A stretch of 64,000 nt of DNA from Tillus elongatus (taxonomy: Eukaryota; Arthropoda; Insecta; Coleoptera; Cleridae), in NCBI GenBank assembly GCA_964006375.1, contig OZ023270.1:59340288-59404287 (forward strand). Reading direction: 5' to 3'. The first letter of the stretch is position 1. Each line of letters opens with the position of its first letter. Shown piece by piece: positions 1 to 13,431 of this stretch. The position numbers were made by a program, and so were the translations under genes. The notes beneath the pieces were generated by a model, which saw only the letters and a list, made by a program, of their open reading frames with translations, made no database searches and was not told the DNA's origin.

Positions 1-2
1 AG

Positions 3-1860
3 GTAGTTAAATCTATTTTGTCAGACATATTGGCAAAGGTAGAAGAAGAGGCTACAAAAAATATGAAAAAAGTATACACAAAGAAAGGAAATCCCAGAAA
101 ACGAAGGTTATTTGAAGAACCCCTTGCCCAAAGAAAGAAGCATAAACTAGAAACAAGAGTGTCATCACACGGCGTGCAATTACCTTGCAATGAAAAATGT
201 AGATTGAAATGCCCTAGTGCTTTAAATTTGGAAAGACAGACTCAGATTAATAATCAGTTTTGGGAAATAAGTAATACTGCACAAAGGGCATTTATATTGG
301 GTTGCATAAAAAGATGCGCGAAACAAAGTAAAAAGGTTGATAATTCTAGAAGAGAAAATAGTTTTAAGTATGTCCTTAAAGATTCAAATGGAAGAGAAAA
401 TTATGTTTGCAAAACTTTCCTACTCGCTACTTTGGGGTTTCATCCAGCAAATGATCGATTGTTAAAGTCTGTTAGGGATACACAACCTACAGCTTCTATG
501 TCCAAAAAAGACATGCGTGGTCACCACCCCAGCGCCTCTAAAATTGACAAAAATTTGCTTACAGATCACATTAGAACTTTTCACCCAGTTATTTCCCATT
601 ACAGGAGAGAACATGCCCCGAACCGCCTCTACCTGTCAAGTGACATTTCAATTACTTTGATGCATAAGGATTTTATGGAGAAGAATCCAAATGTTAAAGT
701 GTCTTACGAGGTGTATAGACAGGCAGTCGCTAGCATGAATATCTCATTCGCAAATTTAGGAAACGAAGAATGCTTCGAGTGTGAGAAATTTAATTTGCAT
801 TTAAATAGTTCTCTCCATAAAAAAGAAGATCCAAACACTGACTGTGGAGACTGTAAAGAATGGAAACAGCACAAAGAAAAATATGTCGCTGCAAGAGAGG
901 AATATGAGAAAGATAAGAAAGAACGGGAACCCGAGAAAATAATTGTTTCAGCTGATTTACAAAAGGTGGTTTGTTTTTTGTGTGTGTATTTAACTTAACG
1001 TGTTCAAATTTTCTTTTAGGTGATAATGTTACCAAGGGCCGACATGTTTAAGGAAGTCATTTTTACTCCAAGGATCATTGCCTTCAACGAGTCATTTGTC
1101 CCAGTTGGTGCCTACTCTAAAGTTTTCAAACCATTGGCGGTAATTTGGCACGAAGGAGTCAGTGGTCGGAAAAAAGAAGATTTGATTTCTACATTTTTTG
1201 CGTTTTTTCTAAATAACAGAGATACACAAAATATTACAATTTGGCTCGACAATTGTGCGGCCCAAAATAAGAATTGGGCTCTATTATCTTTTTTTATTTT
1301 TATCGTAAACTGTGCTGATGTCGAATTAAAATATCTAGATGTTAAATATTTTCAGTCCGGTCATACCTTCATGTCCGCGGACGCATTTCACCACCAAGTG
1401 GAGCTTAGCTTAAAAAAAGGCACGCAAGGTGCTTGATTTTGATGATTTTAAATCAGCTGTTCAAAAATCAAACTCGTCAAAGGTGGAAGTGAAAGAAATG
1501 AACATACATGATTTTTTTCAATGGAAGGATCATTCTTCTAAATTCAAGTTACAAAAAGTCACCCCCAAGCCCTACCTTAAAGACATTGTGCATTTCAACT
1601 TCAAAAGAGGGGAAAATGTAGTTTATTATAAGAATGCGTTTTCTGATGAGTTTAGATTATTAAATTTTTTAACGGCCAAAGAACAAAAAGAAGGGATAAA
1701 AAAACCTTCTTGTCTAACAAAACATAGAGGTATCCCTTTAGACCGCAAAACAAATTTAATATCAAAACTTCAGGCAATTATCCCAGAAAATCGTATGATA
1801 TTCTGGAACGAATTAGCTACCTCAGAAACCGATGTCGACCTTGACAATGAAACTGATTAG
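3..1860 (+). pseudogene. Degenerate transposase-like gene, DUF7869-like family (element 1)
   Basis: The frame is open from the left edge, so the 5' end may be missing. A basic N-terminal part with cysteines (CNEKCRLKC near residue 60, then ECFECEKF and CGDCKEW) leads to SADLQK at the end of the first exon. A 54-bp intron at 966-1019 (GTGGTT...TTTTAG) restores SADLQKVIMLPRADMF. The next part carries WLDNCAAQNKNW and SGHTFMSADAFHHQVE. This spacing (first Asp, then Asp-x-Cys-x-x-Gln-Asn-Lys-Asn, then Gly-His...Ala-Asp) is what I know from DUF7869-type proteins of eukaryotic repeats, probably an RNase H-fold nuclease; the catalytic role is inference. A run of seven A at about 1414-1420 causes a one-base frameshift, after which KVLDFDDFKSAV continues the protein to a stop at 1860. 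An AATAAA lies at 1946-1951. The gene is nearly whole apart from that shift. Confidence 0.6.
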
Positions 1861-1996
1861 ACCATAAATTTCGTTAATAATTACGTGTTGGCTATTGCAG
1901 CTGTTATATAATTAATATGTATTCTGTTTTGTCAAGTTTACTATCAATAAATATTTTGATAAAAATTCCCGTTGACTTTTTTATCATGCATTCCAT

Positions 1997-2209
1997 AGTT
2001 AAAACGTCCTAACTGTTATTTTTTTGTATTATTTCAAAATCTAAAGAACATACACATTTTTCACTTTTTGTACTAAATATGTAATCCTTAACCACATCTA
2101 TGAACAAAATAATAATCCTCGTTTAGTGTGAAAGGTAGTTTGCATAATTGAATTTATAAAATCTCAATTATTTCAGTTTTAAGAAATCGTGAGTTAGGAC
2201 GTTTTAACT
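1997..2209. repeat. Inverted repeat pair, possible MITE or transposon end
   Basis: The 18-mer AGTTAAAACGTCCTAACT at 1997-2014 returns as its exact reverse complement at 2192-2209, about 213 bp from end to end. A G run follows on the right. It may be a small MITE or the right-hand terminus of element 1; no matching copy is visible at the left edge because the window is cut there. Confidence 0.55.
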
Positions 2210-2230
2210 AAGGGGGGCAGAATACACCTA

Positions 2231-3491
2231 ATCATAAGATAGCGAGCAAACTGGTTTAACTTCTTAGAGAATACAACTACAGTCCAAAATATTCAGTTAA
2301 GAATTCTTATGAACTAACACAAAAATTAGATAATTTAATTATTCCTACAAATAGTAAATTAGTCTCGTTTGATGTTTGTAGCATGTATTCTAAGATACCT
2401 CCTAGAGAATGTTTACCTCTATTAGAAAATATTTTAATAGGAAATAACGTAAATGTCATTAAAAACAAGAAGTAATGAATTTTTTAGCGAATGTATAAAC
2501 CAAAACTATTTAAAATTTAATGATAAAATTTATATGCAAAATGAAGGCCTACCTATGGGTAGTCGGTTGTCCCCTTTATTAGCCAACATATTTATGGAAA
2601 ACTTAGAAAACCAAACTTTAACATCAGAACTTTCGCATAATATTGTCTTTTGATACAGATACGTAGATGACATTTTATCATGTTTTAAAGGTAGCCATAC
2701 AGAATGAAATGAATTTTTAAATTTTATTAATAAACTTCACACAAATATTAAGTTTATTTTAGAAGAAGAAGCTAATAGTTGTATACATTTTTTAGACTTA
2801 ACGATTAGAAAGTTAAAAAATAATTGATTTGACTTTTCAATATATAAGAAGCCAACTTACACTGACACAACCAGACCATACGATTCATGTCACCCTTTTT
2901 CACAAAAGATGTCGGCCTATTATTGTATGATACACCGTGCTTTTTCAATACCTATGTCCCAAAATAATTTTGAAAAAGAAAATTCAATAACGAAGCAAAT
3001 AGCGTTTAATAACGGCTACTCTGTTAAAAAAGTAGATAAAATGATAGAGAGAAAAGAAGAAAAATTAGCGATTAATTTATCCAAATCTTAGAGACAAAAA
3101 AACAACAGGTAACATTTTAAAAATTTTAAATACCTGTACAAATACAAAGGTAGCTTTTAAATCTTACAACACGACGCGTCCTTTATTATTTAACTGGAAA
3201 GAAAAATATGGTTTATTGGCAAAAACTGGAGTTTATAAATTAGCTTGTACACATTGTAACGCAATCTACATAGGTGAAACGTCTAGAAATGTTAACACCC
3301 GATACAAAGAACATATTTCTGCATTTAGAAATAACCACGCTGACAAATCTACATTTGCAAAACATATTATTGATACCCAACATAGACCAACAGTCAATAA
3401 CCGCATAAAACCTTTACATATTTGTAATGACACGCGCAAATTAGACTTTTTTGAAGCTTTAGAAGTCAAAAAAACACATACACGACAATAG
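2231..3491 (+). pseudogene. Penelope-like retroelement, RT plus GIY-YIG endonuclease, dead
   Basis: Reading frames in series give KLVSFDVCSMYSKIPP (RT motif A region), NEGLPMGSRLSPLLANIF (motif B), RYVDDILSCF (catalytic YVDD) and YKKPTYTDTTRPYDSCHP, followed at 3216-3491 by GVYKLACTHCNAIYIGETSR, the GIY-YIG endonuclease signature with its Cys pair. RT followed by GIY-YIG is diagnostic of endonuclease-bearing Penelope-like elements. In-frame stops at about 2475, 2653, 2704, 2824 and 3091 make it non-functional. The 5' end of the RT is missing. It sits directly downstream of element 1 in the same direction, but nothing suggests a functional link. Confidence 0.85.
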
Positions 3492-4139
3492 CTACCTTGT
3501 TTTAAAGAGTAAACCGATTTAACGAATTCCCCTTTCTTGGATATAATTTTTTCTAATTAAATAAATCAATCAAAATAAATCTAAATATGTTTTCTAAAAA
3601 GTTGTAATACCAAAATGAATTGATGTATGTCGATATTTTCATTGTATAGAGTCTGCTTTGTTACTGTTATTGTTTAGTGATTTTATTGTTGTAACTGTTA
3701 TTATAGTTATTACTGTTATAGGTTACTTCTATCTTTATGATAAATATTGACATACATCACGTAGACATTCTGAAGACCTAATCCGTCATATGTGTTTCAT
3801 TTTAATTCTAAGTTTTAAAGATTTTTTTTAACAAAACATCATAACATAGCAACAGATATTTATTTGTAATTGTCATAATTTCGAATTCATTCAATTTTTA
3901 TCTGTATAAGGATGCTTTCAAGAGCAGCGAAACCGGTTACAGAAACGTTGAAGAACATCCTAGAACAACTAGAATTCAGAAGGTCCTCTTGTTCCAGCTA
4001 GCTTACGCGCTGGCTAAGTCCTTTACTTCACAGAAACCAAACCCAACAGTGAAGTCAGAGAAGTAGTCTCCCAGTCTGTATGTAGTATGGACCAGTTTCA
4101 CCAAGTAAGGGCAACAACAATCAATGAATAGAGGTATAT
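3492..4139. other. Non-coding, probably Penelope-like 3' tail then unassigned
   Basis: AT-rich sequence after the GIY-YIG stop. The stretch to about 3,990 is plausibly the 3' UTR of the Penelope-like element; nothing with coding potential is visible. Confidence 0.35.
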
Positions 4140-4800
4140 TGTAGACTGTGAGTTGTTTAAGCATTTTACCTATCAGCGCGGCGACCCCTGGTGAATTTTT
4201 TGTGCATGACTCTATTTTCCTAATAGTTACTCAAACAACTCAGGCGTTTTTTGTAGTCTGATAATTCTTTGGGAGCTAGTTACCTCTGCCCCGTGGGTTT
4301 AAGCCATCCCTCGAAAGTATTTCAGCTTTTTGAAAAACTGAGAGATGCAATCGCATAGCAATTGTTCTGTTGTTTCCGCTGCACCTGTGCAGTATTTTCA
4401 GTTTTCACTGTCGACCTTACCTATCTTCGTAACGTGTTCCCTTACTGGGAGGTGTCCCGTGTAAAGTTCTGTGATTATTCTTAAGTCGTTCCTGTTCAAT
4501 TCCAGAAGCAGTTCAGGCTCCTCTGTTGATATTGTGATAAACCATTTTGCCTGCCTTAATTCTGGGTTTCCCTCTAGTGTTCCAGCATTTAGTTCTTCTC
4601 ATAAGTATCAAGTTAATTTTTTACATAGCTTTCTGTTAAGCCGCAATTGGACTCTGTACCATTATATGGTGTTGTTAAGGCCCTCTTGCAAGTCTCTCAG
4701 CATCCTCATTTCCTTCAATGCCTTGATGCACTGGACCCACATCCAAGTTATTTTATTGTTTGCAGCCAATTGATTTAAGGATTTTTTGCAGTCCCTGGTC
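4140..4800 (-). pseudogene. Non-LTR retrotransposon fragment: RNase H end and zinc knuckle
   Basis: On the minus strand, allowing frameshifts, the sequence reads HQGIEGNEDAERLARG (the His-x-Gly...Glu-Asp-Ala part of a non-LTR RNase H domain), then RIITELYTGHLPVREHV, then CKYC...TTEQLLCDC, the C-terminal zinc-knuckle-like motif that follows RNase H in these elements. Only this C-terminal part survives and it is heavily mutated. The family is related to, but distinct from, the LINEs further right. Confidence 0.65.
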
Positions 4801-6307
4801 AGTTAGAAAGATTAGATGTAAGTCAATATACCTTTTATATTCAGTTGGCTAATAATTCAATAGGCACTCTTTGTGTTTACAGGTCATTGATGAGAATTAA
4901 AGCAACTGATTTAGCAAAATACACTTTATCTAAAGTGATTACAGGAAAACGTATTATATATACAATAATGTGTATTTATTTTATTTATTTATTATTTGTA
5001 CATTATGCAATATGATACGTACCAGAACTTGCACTTGCATGTTAGCACAATTTTAAGTAGAGATATAGTCCAAATATAATTAAATGTCAAATATCAACCT
5101 GGATACTGTGACTTCTGGAATTTTGTGAAATGTAACTATTTAACGTACTTATTTCCACCAATACTTCCATAGTCACTTACAAGATAAGATTATAATTTCA
5201 CAAACTCAGATTCCCATCCAAAATTTTCTAAAATGTCAAGATGAAACGGAGTATAACAATTTTGACACTGTCAGGTGACACTTATTTATCTTTATTACCC
5301 AACGAAAGCATGTATCTTACATTTCTAATTTTTATAGCCACATCTAATTAATTATTTGAACACAACAAGAGTCATGGATCGTGTTCTATATCAATAATTG
5401 TTTACATATCACAATCATGTGCAAAATTTACCAATGATATTGCAAAATGCCTCGCGCCTCGCATATTTCGTAAGGGTCACTTCTAGACACTCTCTAGGAC
5501 AGTTTACATAAGATACTTTAATTTTTAAAACTACAAATTTTATGTACGCACAATTAAAACAGTTAATAATAAAAACTATAATGACCGAAAAAATAAGATA
5601 AGATTGCAAATAGAAAATACAGGAAAATAGAAAATATTCTCAGAAACACGTAATTAGTGAATATTGTAAACATTGTTGTCAATATAAATATAAATAAAAA
5701 ATACGCATGCACTTTAACATCGATTTCATAAATACGACAAGCGATATGATTGTTTTCTATTTATATAAATAGAATGATTTAACTCGATCGAACTCTTACA
5801 TCATGCAAAATTTTGAGAATTTAGATTACGGTATAATGTTTGACACTTTTTCATTTTGTGGTTAAAAGACACTGCAAAAAAGTATCACTTTAATTGACTG
5901 TTTATTAATAATATTGATATTTTTATTATTTATATATTAAGCCATATTAATCTATAATTAATCACTATGGTTGGAAATATTCTAAATATAGGTACATCAT
6001 TTGTACGTGACGTCAATAAAGCAAAGTGATATTTTTTTAAGTCATCATAATCATCATCATAGTCTAATGGCAATATGGCCTTGCAGTCGCAACCACGACT
6101 CCCTGTCTGCAGCAGCTTTTTAACCTTTAACATACCAAGCCATTCACATTAACGTAAACCACCAAGTGGGGTCACTTGGTGACCCCACTCTAATGACAGG
6201 GCAATAATATCAGAAACGTCAGATGAAAGCATAGAAATGTTGAATAGAGAATCGTTGATAAAATAGACAACGTATATTTGAATTTCCTAAAACAAAAACA
6301 AAATAAC
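4801..6307. other. No gene seen; AT-rich
   Basis: Short frames only. The one distinct structure is an 11-bp perfect hairpin (AGTGGGGTCAC, loop of three, GTGACCCCACT) at 6165-6189. Confidence 0.4.
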
Positions 6308-7367
6308 TCGGGACACAGCAAGTGCGTTATCGTAGTGAATTTTTATTAAATGCTTCAAATTTGAATAACTCAAGTTTTTACAAACTTAGAAAGTTGAATG
6401 TTGGTGTATAGTAAGGCCTTACCCAGGGCAACATATCCGCCAAATTTCATCAAAATAACTTTGTAATTTTCGCAGAAAAAATTTTTTTTAAAATGAAAAC
6501 TCAACATTTGAATAACTCAATTTTCTAAAAATGCAGAAAGTTGAATTTTAGTGTGTAGTATGGTCTTTTACAAGGCAACATATCTACCAAATTTTATTAA
6601 AATAGCTTTGTAATTTTCGGAGAAATAGAAACAAAACTCAAAATTTTCATGGAGAACCTTATCCAATTTTCCTGACTAACGAACTCATCCAAGCCATTAA
6701 TAAAAAATTCACTAATAGTATAGCAGTAAGCGTAAGCAAAGCGACATGTTAAGAGTTAAGACTGTAACAGCGGCAGAAGCAAAAGTCAATGGAAGCCATG
6801 TGTGTTCGGTAAGAGCAAATTTTGGGAAGAAACTATTGACTATTAATAACAACAATTGACTAAAAACGATGCGAGTTGTAAGGGAAAAAATAATTATACT
6901 ACAGAGGTGATAAATGATGATAAATTACAATAGGGTTATATATAATCGTAAATGCTGCCAATGATTAACAATCAGTGAATTCAGTATTATTGACATTTCT
7001 CTAAATCTTAAAAAAGAATTTCATGAGTCAATGACAATAATAGCAGCTGTCATTGACTAACCAACGGCAACCGCATACTTGATGTCATATAAGCGGTGAT
7101 TTAAACATAAATGTTTCAAATTTGAATAGCTCAATTTTCTGCAACCCTAAAAAGCTGAATTTTGGCACATAGTTAGGTCTTTCCGAAAGGAATATGTAGA
7201 CCAAATTTAATCGAAATTTTCGGAGAAAAAAAGTTTTTTGAAAGAAAATTCAAAATTTTCCCGGAAAACCCCGTCCGATTTTCCTGGCCAACGAACTCAT
7301 CCAAGCCATTAATAAAAGTAAGGAACTTGCCGAGTTTCATCGAAATCAGTTAATTATTTTTTGAGTT

Positions 7368-7448
<81 letters not shown>

Positions 7449-7576
7449 AACATATAAAAATTCAAACTGACCCCGGATATGAGTTCTAGAGGTCCTAATT
7501 CGCGCTCATTTGAAATTTTTTTTGCAAAGTCTCACCACCTCTCTATTAGTGAATTTTTTTAAATAAAAATTCACTA
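6308..7576. mobile_element. (TA)n-core non-autonomous element, copy 1 (degenerate)
   Basis: Starts with a diverged form of the family's left end (GGGACACAGCAAGTGCG) and ends with the AGTGAATTTTTTT...AAAAATTCACT hairpin at about 7547-7576. Inside are variant copies of a module containing CAAATTT(C/T)ATC and AACGAACTCATCCAAGCCATT. An internal AATTCACTAATAG near 6,708 suggests two joined copies. No coding content. Confidence 0.6.
7371..7448. repeat. (TA)n microsatellite
   Basis: About 39 dinucleotide units inside copy 1 of the (TA)n-core element, flanked by GAGTTATC on the left and AAACATATAAAAATTCAAAC on the right, the family's fixed position. Confidence 0.95.
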
Positions 7577-8309
7577 ATACAAAATTGGAGAACCAGAGAT
7601 CTTCCATCGATTGCTGCTTTATTTTTTGCTTATAAAAATATACCCATTCCTCATTTCATCAATAGTAACAGCCCAACAACCTGGCTTAAGAAATCAGCGT
7701 CTTGTTCTAATCATACATAGATTTAGTTTCATGCTCATATTTTTGGTCGCATATAAAAATTTTATAAATTGCTTCTAACCCAATATACTATTAAGTTGGA
7801 AATTTAAGTTTAGGTAGGACATTCTGTATTCTTTACAAATTGAGAATTTAAATCAATCACGATATAAGCATATGGGTCACTATTTCGTAAATTTTACACT
7901 CTAAATGGCGATAATATTTATCTCGTTACAGCGTATTAATTTACATAAAGCCATATCAGAAGACTTTACATAAAATATTAAATTAATTGTTCACAAAGTG
8001 CGTTTAGAAACGTAATTATTATCACAATAGCCGAGTGGGAAATTTTGCAGATCATTTAAATACGTAACTGTTTTGATAAAAATAATAATAATTAAGAAAT
8101 GATTTAGATAACCAGATGATTGAATATTTAATTAAAGCTTGCGTTCACCAATAGCTGTAAATTATAAGAACTATGTTGCATTAGCTTTTACATCCATTAT
8201 CGCTAACATTAAAAAATTTAAAAGTACACACACATCAGATGGGTTTTGATAGCGAAATTTTATAAAAATTCTTAGTTGCCTATTTAAGCAATTTGAACAA
8301 AAACTACAC
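7577..8309. other. No gene seen
   Basis: AT-rich unique-looking sequence without a supported coding frame. Confidence 0.35.
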
Positions 8310-9020
8310 CTGCCAAGATGTAATAGTACTGTAAATTGAATCATAATTTCCATATAACTGTGATAATCTACTCTTCTCAGAAAGACATTCACATGAAATG
8401 AATTTAGAGTCCATGACCGACCACAAAGAAAATATTCGTATTCTTGTACCCACAAACTTCTGAACCGTTATATCACTCGAGTTTTAACGAAAACATGTCA
8501 AATTGCACCAGATCACCCCTTATTTATCCCCTACCCCCTCAAGCGATCTTACCCAAAAACAATTCCAAGCGTTCCCTTGTCGAGTGCTAACTGGATACTA
8601 AATTTGAAGATGATATCTCAATTCGTTTGAAAGTTAATGTGCCTACCAACAGACAGGGGTACGGGACGACAGACCGACCGACCGACAGACAGACAAAAAA
8701 AATTCGTTCCAGATTCAAGTTTTTTATATGTTTGGAGACTTTTTACGTTTTAGTAAAAAAAAAACGAAATTTGTGTCAGCGATGTTCCCCCCCCCCCCCC
8801 CCCCACACATTCAACCCCTAACTTAATTTCAGCACAGAATACCAGTTGTTTGATGAACTTGAAAGTTTTCTAATAAACAAATCCTAAAACATTATATTAC
8901 TCGTGTTTTAACGAAAAGATGTCAACTTTCACCAAATTACCCCCATTCGTCACCTATTCCCTGGAGCAATTTTACCCGAAAACAATCCAAACTGTCCATT
9001 TTTCATTAAGCAATTGAGGA
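8310..9020 (+). repeat. Dispersed repeat G, copy 1
   Basis: Begins with AATTGAATCATAA...TGTGATAATCTACTC and contains two tandem units starting near GTTATAT(C/T)ACTCG and passing through GTGCTAACTGGATAC and GACCGACCGACAGACAGAC. The same arrangement recurs at 14,905-16,915 and 36,660-37,870. An 18-C run lies at 8787-8804. No coding potential; open frames here are repeat artefacts. Confidence 0.7.
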
Positions 9021-10570
9021 CTGACTTCTTCATTTGTTTTCTGCAAATTACATCTTCAACTAATATTTTTACTGTATCACTCGATGTTGCTTTGTCATCA
9101 TCACGATTATTTTTTACACAATGAATTTTCTTGCTTGGTAATTGTAAATCAATCTTATTTTCTGTTTGTTCATTTTAATTTTTCCTCTAAATCAGTTTAT
9201 TATTATATAGGTCGGAATTTTTCTCTTTAATTGTATTTATCAGTTGCAACTATTTCAAGTAAATATTTTATCTCAATCCGATATCCATTATCTCCATTAC
9301 CATCGTATGGTAATCCGGGTTTTGGAATTCCCGCCTGAATAGCTCCATCACAACAAATCATTTTCATCAATTTCTATATTTTTCATTAATTTAACACAAC
9401 ATGGTACACACATACAGGTTTTCAAACCTTTGTGCCATCCATGACGGGATCGTAATTTGTGGCATCTTCCATTCTACGCACGCAGTAACTAGCTAGGGTG
9501 TGTAGGTTGTACGTATATATGGTCACAGTTAGCTTACCCTCCATACAGTTGGAATAACAACAATATTTCAAATATGGCATCGCTGTCACAAATATTGGTT
9601 TTCCAACTATGTGTATCATGGATGCCATAAATATGAGCATTCTGGTGATGTGTGAAACTAAGATGCCATAACTTAGAATGCGACGTTGACAAATTACAAG
9701 CTCCGTCCCAAAAGCCAATGAAAATTGTTGCTAACTAGGTAAAATGTATTTTGTTACATTTAAATCATTCTTGCACTTTCGTGTCCATTTTTTGTTTGGT
9801 AATATACTTACTCTATCTTAAATTCTTATCTTAGGCGGCGATCAGTTTAGCTTCTAAGACATAGAATGGTATATTTTAACGTTTTTGAAAAGCATTCCTT
9901 ATAACTTTATAACTAAAAAATAGTAAAACATCTGGCTAATAAAATTGAAAGTGCTAAAATATATGAGAGTATATAAATATGATCAGTCAAAAACTAATTC
10001 AGACTGTAATCATTGCGATGGCAGTATCACCGTTACTATGCGTTTTCTGTAAATAATTTAATTGAAATTCCCCTAATTTTCTGTTGCACTATTACGTCAT
10101 GGAAAGCACAAGAGTCGCAATACACTGATATAATGACGTACTTTTATTTGTTTGGTCTTCTAATTCGCTTAGCAAAAATAGTTTTCCAAGTAACTGTCTT
10201 TCCTAACCTCGTTTAGCTGCTTCTCAGTTAATACTATGCCATGAAGGGTCAGTTTTTTTTATTTCTATCTATTAATTGTTTTCTATTATGTTTACACTGG
10301 TTCTGTTGTCTCAGTTTACCGATGATTCATCTATTATACTATAAACAAATCACTGCACCTTTAAAGTATTTTTAAGTATAAGTAAAAATTAGTTTTTTTT
10401 CAGCAAAATGTTCCGTCTCTTACATTTTAGTGATACTATTTACTTTGTATGTCTTACAAAACATAATAGTAAAAACAAAAGGAAACAAAGTACTGCGGTT
10501 AGGTGGTCAGATGGCAGGTTCTATGAAGCAACGGTATTAACTACATCTAAAGAAAGAAGTATGGACATCA
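9021..10570. other. No gene seen
   Basis: AT-rich. Short frames at about 9,420-9,720 and 10,010-10,220 have no recognisable motif, and no exon for the missing N-terminus of the transporter could be identified. Confidence 0.35.
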
Positions 10571-10895
10571 ATCTAAGCAATACAACTCCAAGAAACTATC
10601 CTGGACATTTTCCTAGTCCCTCCCCTTCCTGGGTAAGGATATTTAACGTGCTCAACATGGCATGGTACACGGGACTGGACACTTAACGTCACCTCCAAAG
10701 AGCGAAACGTGCAGACATTCAACTAGCTCAAACACAATGTCACAACCTCGATCGATCTTAATTTACAGTATGTAGGTTCTAAAAAATAATTTGACGCTTC
10801 TGCTGGGAATCGAAGCCAGGAACTTTGGGTCCAGAGGCACACGTCCTTGCCACTGGACCATCGATACTGCTAAGCCAAATCTTAGACTACCCATA
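10571..10895 (-). mobile_element. tRNA-derived SINE, copy 1
   Basis: Read on the minus strand, the head has an A-box-like TGGTCCAGTGG and a B-box-like GGCTTCGATTCCC, followed by a body shared with copies at 37,085-37,432 and 43,612-43,913 (CAACATGGCATGGTACACGG region on the plus strand). The tRNA-like head does not fold into a clean tRNA with an assigned anticodon, so I call it a SINE and not a gene. Confidence 0.75.
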
Positions 10896-10970
10896 CGATG
10901 GTTTAAAGGTCTTCAGAGTGCGGCTTCTTCGTCACGGTTATAAGCGAAAACATTAACCTTAATAAGAATC

Positions 10971-11149
<179 letters not shown>

Positions 11150-11451
11150 GTCAATAACGTTCTGAAAGGATTTTTTTACACGACTGCTTGAAAAATAGTC
11201 CACAATACAATATATCTACTTTGACAATGTCAAATACATATAATAGTTCAGTTTGCTTTAAATTTAGCTACTGGACCCACTCTCACTGTACACTGATTTA
11301 TGTAGCAACTGCTAAAATATAGAAGGCTAAAATGAACGCATCAGCGCTAAGATTCGATTATAGGTTTATTTTGTGCCAAAACACAGAAGGCCCAAGATCT
11401 GCTGCATATACCTACTACATATACAACGCCAGCACACTTAATATATGCAGG

Positions 11452-11456
<5 letters not shown>

Positions 11457-11545
<89 letters not shown>
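11457..11545. repeat. (TA)n microsatellite
   Basis: About 44 TA units, not embedded in any repeat family that I recognise. Confidence 0.95.
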
Positions 11546-11547
<2 letters not shown>

Positions 11548-13144
11548 TGTTAAGTATGGTGCATAAACTTCAAGAAATTAATCTATGATTCATTTTAAGA
11601 CAAAACCTTCATATAAGTTTCAGTCCGCAACAGCTTCAATCGTAACCTCAATTCTGGCATCGTTTCTTATCCAAATAAATCTTCCAACTGGCATCAGTTA
11701 GAAACTAGTACAACCGGTAAAACCAAAGGTAGTTGGAAGCTGGTTGTAAAGCGACGAGAAAGAGAGCGTAATATTCGGAAATTAATTTGTTTTGCGGAAA
11801 TAAAATTCTGGCCTCGGAGTGTAAGAATCCACAATTCAAAAATGACGGCACTTCAAAGTTCCAAGCACACACAAGATTCCACAAATATGAGAATACAAAC
11901 ACACTGTGCCACACTTTACACACTTCAAGCGACCTAGAACTGCGACTTTATTGCACCTTTTACACGGTTTTTGTTGGCACACGAATTTCGTCAACTACTT
12001 GACTTGACGCCATTTTTACTAATAATATATAGGCTACTTACATAAAAAATTTCTTCCTTCTTTATTTTTGATAACATTTTAATAGAAAATTAATTATTTA
12101 AGTTTAAAAAAAGGTTTACGAAAATGTGCTACCATAACGCACTCCATATATGGTTTGTCCGTTTATCGATTTATTGCCTGAAGAGAGGGACTTCTTTAAA
12201 TTTATTTTGTTACATAAAAAATGTAAGACTCTGCAACTTAAACATAGTCGCAGAAATACACGGACGTTAAAGAAAGAAAAATACAATATAATGCAACAAA
12301 ATTTGCCTAGATAGGAGATTTTTATGCTAAAAAGTTATATTTGAAATGGTTAACATCTAGGGAAAAACCTAGACAATTATATTATGTCAAAAGAAATTTA
12401 CGCAGGCATCCCCTAGTGTAACTTTTTTTGCAATAAAAACATTTCTTAAGAAGTTTAAGTGTAATACATAAGTTACGAACTAGAAAATGGGTAAATAAAC
12501 AACAAGAAATATGAGTACGTATTGTTATAGCTAACTGACTTTGTCGAAATAGATATATTTTAACGGAGTATTTATTTCAAGGCTTATCAAAAAACTATTT
12601 GCACATAAAGAGATTGTGTTTAAGAGCTTTCTGCACCCAAAACTAACAACATCCAAAATGGAATGTATGTACTCATGAAAAGTTCCTCAATAAATGACTG
12701 ATGACCATAACTTTGTTAGCGAAACGCTCGTCAGGTCTGAAAACGGAATTTTGGTAAATTGGGTGCTCCAAATTGTACCAATATCAGGTACTTATTCGAA
12801 ATACATTACATGTCAAAATATGCTGTTCGTTGTCACCAGCAACTTTGTTGCAATATCAGCTCTCTGGAATTCTGTTTTTTTATTGTTATTTTTTATCTAA
12901 TCACGCAAGAAAAAATTGATTTTTAACCCAACACATATACAATCTCGAAAATGCAGATTACATTATATTGGTTTTTGGCTATAAGCAGCTAGTTACTGAT
13001 ATGTTCTGTAAAGGTCCTGACTTTGGGATACATGTATCTTTGTGGTTTGGATACGAATACATAAACACTAAATTATATAATTTTATAAACCTATAAGTGA
13101 TTTAACTCTCCAGTACTTCAATTTGTTTTTTTTTATTATTTCAG
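11546..13144. other. No gene seen; ends in splice acceptor of the first identified exon
   Basis: AT-rich. A polypyrimidine stretch and TTTCAG at 13,139-13,144 form the acceptor of the exon at 13,145. I looked here for an upstream exon of the transporter and found none. Confidence 0.4.
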
Positions 13145-13302
13145 ATTTGCAATATGGAATACAACGATGGGGTCATCTCTTCTAGCAATGTCATGGGGTT
13201 TCGAGAAAAGTGGACTGTTTCCTGGAATATTGATCTCACTATTTATAGCCGCTATTTCATTATATACAGCTTATATTATAGTAAAAGTTAACGAAAAACA
13301 TG
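13145..13302 (+). CDS. SLC38A9: SLC38A9-like transporter, exon a (TM1-TM2)
   Basis: Follows TTTCAG and ends before GTAAGC. It encodes FAIWNTTMGSSLLAMSWG followed by EKSGLFPGILISLF and AYIIVKVNEKH, i.e. the unwound first transmembrane helix of the SLC38/AAAP fold (family consensus IWNTMMGTSxLxxPWG) and helix 2. In SLC38A9 this helix-1 region lines the arginine site. The exon begins with the last base of a split codon and ends with the first base of the next. The upstream N-terminus, which in SLC38A9 contacts Ragulator and Rag GTPases, was not located. Ser replaces the usual Pro in the PWG motif, the one notable substitution here. Membership in SLC38A9 rather than another SLC38 rests on the match over all seven exons. 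Confidence 0.85.
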
Positions 13303-13431
13303 GTAAGCGTGCTTATGTTTTTAAAGACCTTAGATTATAAATGTTTATTGAACCCCCTGTAACTAACATACGGTCTCTGAGACCGCCCATTTGAATTATC
13401 ATTGATATAATGATACTTTTTTATTTTTTTA

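Noticed and set aside
8171..8455. 94-codon minus-strand frame with FLRRVDYHSY, also seen as FLRRVDYHSN at 16,817
   Set aside because: Both are translations of the same end of repeat G; frame disrupted elsewhere and no family known.
12694..12900. Candidate upstream transporter exon (68-codon frame)
   Set aside because: No similarity to SLC38A9 N-termini that I can see, and no donor site in the correct phase.
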